Source: Arcanobacterium sp. (lineage in GTDB: Bacteria > Actinomycetota > Actinomycetes > Actinomycetales > Actinomycetaceae). From it: a stretch of 58,615 bases of DNA. The notes under the pieces are model-generated. The model saw only the letters and a program-made list of their open reading frames with translations. It searched no databases and had not been told where the DNA came from. The DNA is taken from positions 1-58,615 of the forward strand of contig JALFZJ010000039.1 in NCBI GenBank assembly GCA_022783665.1, written 5' to 3'. A program made the translations under genes and the position numbers. This document shows positions 52,062 to 58,615 of the stretch, one piece after another (position 1 is the stretch's first letter; the number at the start of each line of letters is the position of its first letter).

Positions 52062-52800
52062 AGATTACGAACGCACGGCCGTCTCACCGGCCGAAGCCTC
52101 CGATTTCGATACTGATGGCACTCGCTCAGAACGCACCCTTATCGATATCCTTGACGAACTAACCCAGATCGTTACTGAAGCGAAGAATGTGCCGCTTTCT
52201 TCATCAATCGTCGTCAACCGTACCGAAGTGCTCGATCTGCTGGAAACAGCACGTGCGATTGCCCCTGAGCAGCTTCTCGCAGCGGATTCGATGCTTGCCG
52301 ACGCACATGCCATGCATGACTCGGTTCGCGACGATTCTCAACGCCGTCTAGCTCAAGCCCAGGCGAAAAGTGAAGAACTCGCAGCCGAAGCAAAGAAGAA
52401 GTTTGACGATCTTATTTCTCAAGCCCAAGACAAAGCGGATGGGATCATTGCCCGTGCTCGCGAGGAAGCAAATCGGCTTGTGGCTCAAGATTCTGTGACG
52501 CAAGCAGCTAAGGCCGAAGCGAAGAAGATCGTGGATTTTGCACAGGCGAAAGCCCAGAAGGTGGCCACAGGCGCGAACCAGTATTCGGATTCGATGCTCG
52601 AGAATCTTGGCGGGCAACTCGTATTACTTCAAGATCACATCGACGATCTCTTGCAGCAGATCGATGCTGGGCGTAACGTACTCGCTGAGCGTTCGCTGAA
52701 GCAGGAGCGCAGCAAAGATCGCGACGCCCAACGCGATGCGAAGAACTCAGGCGACGGTGAACACACGAATCGTAGCCGTAGACACAAGACCCGCGAATAG
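52054..52800 (+). CDS. DivIVA-like coiled-coil protein linked to coaD
   Basis: 248 residues. After a disordered, acidic N-terminus, a short DivIVA-like block (RTLIDILDELTQIVTEAKNV, then SSSIVVNRTEVLDLLETARA) is followed by a long coiled coil from about residue 95 to 210 (AQAQAKSEELAAEAKKKFDD, ARAREEANRLVAQDSV), which also matches loosely ATP-synthase b-type helices. The C-terminus is basic and charged (SKDRDAQRDAKNSGDGEHTN). Orthologues stand between coaD and yceD in many actinobacteria. Role unproven; perhaps a polar-growth or cell-wall scaffold (inference from DivIVA relatives). Confidence 0.8.
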   Translation: MAEDYERTAVSPAEASDFDTDGTRSERTLIDILDELTQIVTEAKNVPLSSSIVVNRTEVLDLLETARAIAPEQLLAADSMLADAHAMHDSVRDDSQRRLAQAQAKSEELAAEAKKKFDDLISQAQDKADGIIARAREEANRLVAQDSVTQAAKAEAKKIVDFAQAKAQKVATGANQYSDSMLENLGGQLVLLQDHIDDLLQQIDAGRNVLAERSLKQERSKDRDAQRDAKNSGDGEHTNRSRRHKTRE

Positions 52801-52809
52801 GACGAATGC

Positions 52810-53538
52810 ATGGATCACACATCGCCTTATGTTATTTCCATTGCTGACCTGCCCCGGCAAGAAGGCGCATTCAAAGAGCTATCGCTTGAAGTTCCGGCCG
52901 GCGACGGTTTTGCAGGGGAGCTTATTGGTGTGCCGGCAGGCGAGACGATAACACTCGATCTGCAGTTGCAATCGGTTCAACAAGGCGTACTCGTCATGGG
53001 AGAGGTAGGATCGTACGCGCGCGGCGTGTGCTCGCGGTGTCTGATCGATATTGCCCGCGATGTGAACGAGCAGATCTCGGAACTTATCTACTACAAAGAA
53101 GCACGAGCCGCTCTTGAAGATGAAGATGATGAAGAAGCTGAAGATCTTCCCATCGTGGAATCAGACGCGATTGACTTAGAGCCGCTTGTGCGTGACGCTA
53201 TCGTGCTGTCGCTACCTTTGCGCCCGCTATGTAAACCTGAATGCCTCGGATTATGCGAAGTGTGCGGCGAGCGGTGGGAGGATCTTCCCCCGGATCATCA
53301 CCACGAGTTCCTTGATCCGCGCTTTTCGGCGCTCGATGCGCTCGCCGATCAGCTCCGAGCGCAGGAGGACGCAGAGGCAGCTTCGAGGGAGAATGCTTCA
53401 GGTGAAAATGCCTTGGGCGGAAGTGCTTTCGGTGAAAACGCTGCAGCACCAGATGACGTAGATGGCTCTGGAATGAGTGATGAGGCTCCAAGACGTTATG
53501 ATCAGCTCAACGGGCAGCAGGGAAAGGGGAGGCGATGA
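52810..53538 (+). CDS. yceD: YceD/DUF177-family protein with an unusual C-terminal tail
   Basis: 242 residues. The DUF177 core (about 1-180) has GVLVMGEVGSYARGVCSRCL, an acidic linker (EDEDDEEAEDLPIVESDAID) and a cysteine cluster LCKPECLGLCEVCGERW, a likely metal site. YceD assists 23S rRNA/50S assembly and in most bacteria is cotranscribed with rpmF (L32). Here rpmF is missing and rnc follows directly, overlapping by 4 bp. The last ~55 residues are low complexity, with repeated GEN units (SGENALGGSAFGENAA), and are not part of the family. Such tails can arise by repeat expansion. Confidence 0.88.
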   Translation: MDHTSPYVISIADLPRQEGAFKELSLEVPAGDGFAGELIGVPAGETITLDLQLQSVQQGVLVMGEVGSYARGVCSRCLIDIARDVNEQISELIYYKEARAALEDEDDEEAEDLPIVESDAIDLEPLVRDAIVLSLPLRPLCKPECLGLCEVCGERWEDLPPDHHHEFLDPRFSALDALADQLRAQEDAEAASRENASGENALGGSAFGENAAAPDDVDGSGMSDEAPRRYDQLNGQQGKGRR

Positions 53539-54248
53539 ACGATTCGAACCTCGATGCTCTCCTTGCTAAGTGGGGAACCGATATAGACCGTGATCTGCTC
53601 ACTCTTGCGCTCACACACCGCTCATATGCATACGAGCACGATCTCCAGCCCAACGAGCGGCTTGAATTCTTCGGGGATTCGATCCTGGGATACGTGGCTG
53701 CCGACTATATCTTCCACACCTACGATCACGACGACGAAGGCATGATGTCGAAAACGAAATCAGCCGCCGTCTCTGAAAAAGCGCTTGCGGATGTAGCTCG
53801 ATCCCTCAATCTGGGAGACTATATCAGGCTTGGAATCGGAGAGGAACGCAGCGGCGGGCGCAACAAAGATTCAATTCTTTCCGATACGGTGGAAGCCCTC
53901 ATCGCAGCCACATACGAGACGCACGGAATTGACGTGACGCGGCGCGTCGTAGAGCAACATATCATCCCGCAGATCAAGAAGGCGAGCCATCTTGGCCCCG
54001 CACTCGATTGGCGTACAGCGCTCGAAGAACGCGCTCGAGAATTGGGAATACCGGGCGAGATTACATACGACATAAGTGGTGAAGGCCCAGACCATGCGCG
54101 TATATATCATTCAAAAGTGTATATTGGGGAAGCCTACCTGGGGCATGGAGATGGCACCTCACAGAAGGCTGCAAAGCTCGACGCATGCAAAGACGCCTAT
54201 CTCAAACTCGAGAACCAGGCGCCCCTGAGTGATGCCGCCATTCGTTGA
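53535..54248 (+). CDS. rnc: Ribonuclease III
   Basis: 237 residues. Cleaves double-stranded RNA, processing rRNA precursors and mRNAs. The catalytic signature NERLEFFGDSILGYVAADYI carries the essential Glu and Asp; a second acidic pair is in DSILSDTVEALIAATYETHG. A dsRNA-binding domain forms the C-terminus (DWRTALEERARELGIPGEIT, ... DGTSQKAAKLDACKDAYLKL). Start overlaps the yceD stop. The usual next genes in actinobacteria (mutM, smc) are absent; an unrelated response regulator follows. Confidence 0.95.
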   Translation: MNDSNLDALLAKWGTDIDRDLLTLALTHRSYAYEHDLQPNERLEFFGDSILGYVAADYIFHTYDHDDEGMMSKTKSAAVSEKALADVARSLNLGDYIRLGIGEERSGGRNKDSILSDTVEALIAATYETHGIDVTRRVVEQHIIPQIKKASHLGPALDWRTALEERARELGIPGEITYDISGEGPDHARIYHSKVYIGEAYLGHGDGTSQKAAKLDACKDAYLKLENQAPLSDAAIR

Positions 54249-54293
54249 TGCACAAGACCACAATGACTACGACTATCGGAAGCGAGCGAGCAT

Positions 54294-54935
54294 ATGGCAA
54301 ATGAAGACGTCAAAGTGATGATCATCGACGATCACGAGGTTGTTCGGAGAGGAATTGCTGAGGTGGTGGATCGCGCCGACGGTCTGACGGTGATCGCTGA
54401 AGCTGGAAGCCTTGCCGAGGCACGGCGCCGCGCCACGCTTATGCATCCAGACGTTGCCCTCGTGGATTTGCGCCTGCCCGATGGCACAGGAATCGAGCTG
54501 ATGGAAGCTTTGCGCGAAGCATCGCCAGACACACGGTGCGTTGTGCTGACGTCATTCGATGATGACGACGCTCTATCAGAGTCTCTCAAAGCAGGCGCAA
54601 AGGCGTTTTTGTTGAAATCTGTGCGGGGTGCAGAAATCACAGAAGTGATTCGAGCCGTAGCTGACGGGCGTACCCTTCTTGATGAGCGAACATTGACGCG
54701 TCGGAGAGCCAATCATGACGATCCCACCGCTGATCTCACGCCCTCGGAACGCAAAGTCCTTGAGCTGATTGGCGATGGGCTATCCAACCGAGAAATCGGT
54801 GAAACACTTGGCGTGGCGGAGAAAACCGTTAAGAACCATATCACCGCACTGCTCGCCAAAATGGGAATGCAACGACGTACCCAGGTGGCTGCCTGGGTGG
54901 CAGGGCAGCGCGCATCTGGATGGCGTAACCAGTAG
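54294..54935 (+). CDS. NarL/LuxR-family response regulator, DosR/DevR-like
   Basis: 213 residues. The receiver domain (1-125) has the acidic pair IDDHEVVRRG, phospho-acceptor D58 in ALVDLRLPDG, the switch Thr/Ser in VVLTSFDDDD and the Lys in FLLKSVRGAE. The C-terminal LuxR HTH (about 146-205) includes LTPSERKVLELIGDGLSNRE and GVAEKTVKNHITALLAKMGM followed by QRRTQ, very close in style to DosR of mycobacteria. Its likely partner is the histidine kinase coded convergently (55016-56782). DosR-type regulators switch on hypoxia/redox genes, consistent with cydC nearby. Confidence 0.9.
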   Translation: MANEDVKVMIIDDHEVVRRGIAEVVDRADGLTVIAEAGSLAEARRRATLMHPDVALVDLRLPDGTGIELMEALREASPDTRCVVLTSFDDDDALSESLKAGAKAFLLKSVRGAEITEVIRAVADGRTLLDERTLTRRRANHDDPTADLTPSERKVLELIGDGLSNREIGETLGVAEKTVKNHITALLAKMGMQRRTQVAAWVAGQRASGWRNQ

Positions 54936-54956
54936 CTAATACCGTGAGGCGATACG

Positions 54957-54996
54957 CGCGCAGCACTGCGCGGTAGTCCCGAGCTGGCCTAGCTCG
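54957..54996. terminator. Hairpins between the converging response regulator and kinase genes
   Basis: CGCGCAG/CTGCGCG (54957-54963, 54966-54972) and CGAGCT/AGCTCG (54980-54985, 54991-54996). No clear U-run, but the position between two stops suggests bidirectional termination. Confidence 0.4.
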
Positions 54997-55015
54997 CCTC
55001 GCCCGTGCGGCCACG

Positions 55016-56782
55016 CTAGCGTAGCGGCGCACTCCACGTCATGATTGCGCCGCGGCGAACGGTACCCGAAGATGGCGTTGCAGCAGGTGAGCCATCCACG
55101 CCTTCCTCGGGATACCTCGAATGAAGCGAAAAACTGCCGTGATGACGCCGAGCCCGAGCCGCGAGATTTGATAGCCCTGAGCGTCGCGACAAAGAACGAG
55201 AGACGCCGTCTCCGTCGTCTATCACCTCGACGGTAATTTCACTATCACTGACGGCGACGACGACGGACACCGAGGATGCGTGAGCATGGCGAGATGCATT
55301 AGACAAGCCCTCGCGCACAACGGCCACAACGTCGTCTGAAATATCAGAGCCTACCGCGTCGTCGATAAATGTCGCGTCGTCCGAATCGCTTACAGGCTCA
55401 CCATTCCATCTCAAGACGAGCGACGGGGCGAAACCAAGAGTCTGCAGGGCGACTGTCATTTCATGCTGGAGACGCTCAACGAGCGCAAGTGGTGAAGATT
55501 CGTCGCGAAGTGAACGCACAATCTGGCGAATCTGAGTCACAGACTCATCGATCGCCCAAATTGCATCATCTAGTGAGGCGAGTATTTCAGCAGAAGCTCC
55601 TTTGGCTTCAAGATCTTCCTTGACGGCCGTGACATGCATCCCTGATGCAAACAGCTGCTGGATAGCAAGATCATGCAAATCTCGCGATATGCGGGCACGC
55701 TCGTCGAGTTCGACGGCAAGCTCCTTATTGTGGCGCGCTTCAGCGAGCTGAAGCGCAATCGTGGCTTGTTGAGCCACATTCTCGGCCATGGAAAGGTCAT
55801 GAAGGTCAAATTCGATATCACCTGGATGGCGCAGGAGCAAAATCACGCCGATACCCTCACCCTGTGAACTCAAAGGCGCATACAGTGCCGGGCCGAACTC
55901 GCGAAGCTGAGCCACGCGCACCCTTGCCAGGCGCTGCATAGAATCCACTACTACTGCAGCCTGCTCGCGGGCAACGGTGCGGGCGCGGCCACGAGGAGGG
56001 AAATTCAAGCCGATAAAACGAGCAGAATCCTCACCTGCTGCAAACTCACACATCCATGCCCCGCCAATGGAAGGCAAAATCATCATTGCGATATCTGCTT
56101 GTGCGGCGGTGCGCATCTCTTCAGTGATAGTCTGCAGAGCCTCCTCTTCATCTGATCCCTCCAGCAGTGATGCCACGATGTTCTGGGAGGCGGTAAGCCA
56201 ACGCGCACGATTCTTCGCCTCGTTATATACGCGCGAATTGCGAGCTGCTATCGCAGCTGCCTGGCTGAGGAGCTGCATGTTTTCAACATCGTTGGTATCG
56301 AAACCGCCCGGTTTATTGATCAGGAACAGGCGAGCCCAGATCTGGCCATGCACAGGTATGGCTATTCCCAGGAAGTTCTCTACAGGGCAGGGAAGCGGGT
56401 GCCGAATATGCTCGGGCTCACGCGTATCGGCGAGTGGCTCAGGAGCGTTCGGATCGTTATCTTGCGTTTCACGATAGCTTTGAAGTGTTTGGGCTACAGT
56501 GCTTTCACCATTGATGACGAGCGGGCCGTCGAGAGATATAGCATTCGTGAGTGGAGCAAGCTCATGGTAGAGGCATCGTGGCGGGAATGTATCGCCATCT
56601 TGAGAGTGGATCGGATCGATGAGAGAACCACGCGAATCGAGTACGCCGACTGCAGCAAACTCTGCGCCTGAAATCTCCCGAGCGCTGCGCACGGTATCTC
56701 GCATACTTTCGATTCGATCAAGTTGTTGAGTAAGGTGAAGCGCGGTGGAAATGATGTGGTTTGTCTGCGTGTCGTATTGCAT
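55016..56782 (-). CDS. GAF-domain sensor histidine kinase, DosS/DevS-like
   Basis: 588 residues from ATG 56782 (AGGTGG seven bases upstream; GTG 56785 also possible). Two GAF domains (about 20-190 and 200-350) precede a HisKA_3 dimerisation helix with the phospho-acceptor H371 (ARISRDLHDLAIQQLFASGM) and a HATPase_c domain (VVREGLSNASRHAHASSVSV, IDDGDGVSRSLSRRSGLSNL). There is no transmembrane segment, so it is a cytosolic sensor. The H-box and domain order match DosS/DosT of mycobacteria, which sense O2, NO and CO through haem in GAF-A. H129 or H126 (HIRHPLPCPVENFLG) lies near the DosS haem-ligand position, but offset by three residues. Its gene begins 11 bp after cydC stops, hence one transcript. 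Confidence 0.88.
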   Translation of the reverse strand: MQYDTQTNHIISTALHLTQQLDRIESMRDTVRSAREISGAEFAAVGVLDSRGSLIDPIHSQDGDTFPPRCLYHELAPLTNAISLDGPLVINGESTVAQTLQSYRETQDNDPNAPEPLADTREPEHIRHPLPCPVENFLGIAIPVHGQIWARLFLINKPGGFDTNDVENMQLLSQAAAIAARNSRVYNEAKNRARWLTASQNIVASLLEGSDEEEALQTITEEMRTAAQADIAMMILPSIGGAWMCEFAAGEDSARFIGLNFPPRGRARTVAREQAAVVVDSMQRLARVRVAQLREFGPALYAPLSSQGEGIGVILLLRHPGDIEFDLHDLSMAENVAQQATIALQLAEARHNKELAVELDERARISRDLHDLAIQQLFASGMHVTAVKEDLEAKGASAEILASLDDAIWAIDESVTQIRQIVRSLRDESSPLALVERLQHEMTVALQTLGFAPSLVLRWNGEPVSDSDDATFIDDAVGSDISDDVVAVVREGLSNASRHAHASSVSVVVAVSDSEITVEVIDDGDGVSRSLSRRSGLSNLAARARRHHGSFSLHSRYPEEGVDGSPAATPSSGTVRRGAIMTWSAPLR

Positions 56783-56793
56783 CACGAATCCAC

Positions 56794-58615
56794 CTATTCT
56801 TGCGCCAGAGCCCAGGCATATTCAGGCATTGTATCAACGAGTTGAGCATGTGTGCCTCGTGCAATGATTCGCACTGGCGAGCCGCCGAGCATAATAACCT
56901 CTGATGCTGCATTGAGTGCGCTGAGGCGATGGGTGACGAGCACCACGCCACGTTCAGATCCACCCGAACGCAATAGATCTTCAATGAGAGCATCTGCCGT
57001 TTGCGGATCGAGGTGCTCACCGGGTTCATCGAGAAGGAGGATATCAGCTTGCGAGGCGAGTGCCCGGGCTAGCAAAATACGCCGTCTTTCACCGCCAGAG
57101 ATTGTTGCGCCGTCTACCCCGAGCATTGTATCGACTCCTTCAGGCAGATCGGCAAGCCACTGGCTAAGGCCTGCTCGCGTAAGGAGCGATTGGGCTTCCT
57201 CAGGGGTGACGTCGGGCCTGACGACGCGCAGATTCTCAAGCACGCTCGTTTCAAAGATATGTGCGTCTTCGGCTGTGAGGATAACGTGGCGGGAGACCTC
57301 TGCGCGTTGCATACGATCGAGCGGCGTTGCGCCATCGAGAAGCACGCTTCCTTTGTGCGGTGGGAGCATGCCTGCGAGGGTGTAGAGAAGGGTAGATTTA
57401 CCGATACCAGAAGGGCCCACGACTGCTATTGCGTCGCCCTTATGCACGGTGAACGATAGCGGCTCGCTGAAGTCTGGGCCATCCGGCCATCCAATCACGA
57501 TCTGATCGGCATGCAAGCTAGTGCTCTCATTTGCCGAGGCACGTGCTGAGAGCCTCGAGCGCTCAGCGCCCTCGCTAGTGCTGTGGGCAGCTGAGAACGT
57601 ATCACTTCGCCTGGTGCGAGCGGTAGAATCCGATGGCTTGATGCGCGCTGTAGAGTTCTGCAGGAGGTCCATGATCCGTACAGCTGCGGCAGCCGAACGG
57701 ATGAGCTGCACACCAGCAGCAGTAAGCCCTTGGGTTGCCTCAAATGCCGCCAAAGGAGTAAGCGTGCAGACGACGAGTCCGATCGGGGTGAGAGTACCAG
57801 CCGCCACCTGAAGGCTACCGATCACCAGTGCTGCGCATACACTGATACCAAGTGCGATCACATCGATGGCGCCAGCAAGTGCAGTTGGCTTTGCGCTGGC
57901 GTTGCGCTCGCGCTGAATTCTAGTTTCAGTGTGCTGCCTGGCCTGCTCCATATGAGCCAATTGGCCAGAGACTCGAAGTTCCACAGAGTTTTCAAGAAGC
58001 ATCAACGATTCGGCGTTCAAAGCAGCACGAGCTTCGACGCCAGAAATCTCGGCGATGCGGGCGCCTCTCATTGCCAGCCATGGGCATACAAGACCCGAAA
58101 TAATCAAGCATGCAGCAAGTACTGCTCCGATACTTGGGGAAAGGAAAGCAACGATTCCGATCGAAATGAGCGAGACTACCACGGAGACTGCGGCGGGCAG
58201 CAGCGACTTCACAACCACGTTGCCTAGCTCATCGACGTCTGATCCTGTGCGTGCGAGAAGATCGCCTCGACGTATGGACGTGACGACGTCAGTGGGAGAG
58301 TCAGCGAGCGTATTGTAGACGGCGCTGCGAATCGCAGACATGCCGTTGAGCGCGATCCAATGGCTAGAGATACGTTCAAGATAGCGGAATACGGCCTTTC
58401 CGATACCAAACATTCTCACCGCTGTGGCAGCTACTTGGAGATCGAGTACAGGGGGTAGCTGTGCGGCTCGGGCGATCAACCATGCCGAAACCGATCCGAG
58501 GCCAACTCCAGAGCCGATTGCTCCGGAGCCGAATAGCACCGAAAGCGCGAAACGCCTGCGGTCGATCTCGAGCAGGCCGATTGCCTGGCGAAGGGCTCGA
58601 CGTTCACGGCGGGGA
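56794..58615 (-). CDS. cydC: Thiol reductant ABC exporter subunit CydC (5' end beyond window)
   Basis: At least 607 residues are coded here; the frame runs through the right edge as RRERRALRQAIGLLEIDRRR, so no start is visible. CydDC exports cysteine/glutathione and is needed to assemble cytochrome bd oxidase. Membrane domain to about residue 330 (LGSVSAWLIARAAQLPPVLD, GIGKAVFRYLERISSHWIAL). The ATPase has Walker A GPSGIGKST, signature TISGGERRRILLARALASQ and Walker B DILLLDEPGEHLDP. Between them is a low-complexity linker rich in S, T, R and A. The histidine kinase gene follows by 11 bp. Confidence 0.92.
   Translation of the reverse strand, partial: PRRERRALRQAIGLLEIDRRRFALSVLFGSGAIGSGVGLGSVSAWLIARAAQLPPVLDLQVAATAVRMFGIGKAVFRYLERISSHWIALNGMSAIRSAVYNTLADSPTDVVTSIRRGDLLARTGSDVDELGNVVVKSLLPAAVSVVVSLISIGIVAFLSPSIGAVLAACLIISGLVCPWLAMRGARIAEISGVEARAALNAESLMLLENSVELRVSGQLAHMEQARQHTETRIQRERNASAKPTALAGAIDVIALGISVCAALVIGSLQVAAGTLTPIGLVVCTLTPLAAFEATQGLTAAGVQLIRSAAAAVRIMDLLQNSTARIKPSDSTARTRRSDTFSAAHSTSEGAERSRLSARASANESTSLHADQIVIGWPDGPDFSEPLSFTVHKGDAIAVVGPSGIGKSTLLYTLAGMLPPHKGSVLLDGATPLDRMQRAEVSRHVILTAEDAHIFETSVLENLRVVRPDVTPEEAQSLLTRAGLSQWLADLPEGVDTMLGVDGATISGGERRRILLARALASQADILLLDEPGEHLDPQTADALIEDLLRSGGSERGVVLVTHRLSALNAASEVIMLGGSPVRIIARGTHAQLVDTMPEYAWALAQE

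Noticed and set aside
53186..53491. rpmF in another frame between yceD and rnc
   Set aside because: No frame shows the L32 pattern (N-terminal PKRK followed by the CxxC/CxxC zinc site); the short frames there are shadows of yceD.

Overview
The window looks like a chromosomal segment of a moderate-GC actinobacterium, most probably Actinomycetaceae (Arcanobacterium/Trueperella-like; inferred). Signs are the NdgR/LtbR-type IclR regulator divergent to leuCD, ClpS followed by a DUF2017 protein, DUF3039 and DUF4916 proteins, a DosR/DosS-like two-component pair beside cydC, and a coaD-DivIVA-like-yceD-rnc string. Base composition is mixed, and the left half carries insertion-sequence and pseudogene debris typical of an accessory locus.

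Layout. 1-2654: start of an MMPL exporter, a GT4 glycosyltransferase and a frameshifted small gene. 2722-4304: a DUF4143 ATPase flanked on both sides by different 23-bp-period repeat arrays. 4357-8797: divergent wecB and wecC (UDP-ManNAc and UDP-ManNAcA supply) and a two-gene ABC polysaccharide exporter. 8868-9567: IS3 debris. 9694-16305: a minus-strand operon with a DUF6270/hydrolase protein, a membrane protein and two CgeB-like glycosyltransferases. 16411-22007: a divergent plus-strand operon with a hydrolase, an unknown protein, a GT2-GT4 fusion and a heparinase-like protein. 22047-23831: another GT4. Together 644-23831 is best read as a surface-polysaccharide locus. Two tracts of exactly ten G lie in its non-coding regions, and each is a candidate phase-variable site.

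23928-25940 is a gene graveyard: an internally deleted FGGY kinase, a 5'-truncated HepT toxin with a 15-bp duplication, DoxX, and an interrupted unknown reading frame. From 25941 onwards the content is core: hup, pncB, clpS, rph, rdgB, bcp, tRNA-Leu, a MalY/PatB-type lyase, gltX followed by tRNA-Gln and tRNA-Glu, a polysaccharide deacetylase, an aldo-keto reductase, the leucine genes leuCD with their regulator, murA, ddl and yceI.

An intact IS1249-like element (46716-48055, 8-bp target duplication) interrupts a 36-bp tandem repeat. It is followed by rpmB (minus strand) and the run recG-rsmD-coaD-DivIVA-like-yceD-rnc. rpmF, which usually sits between yceD and rnc, is absent. The right end holds a LuxR-family response regulator, its convergent GAF-domain histidine kinase, and cydC running off the edge. 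This grouping suggests oxygen or redox control of cytochrome bd assembly.
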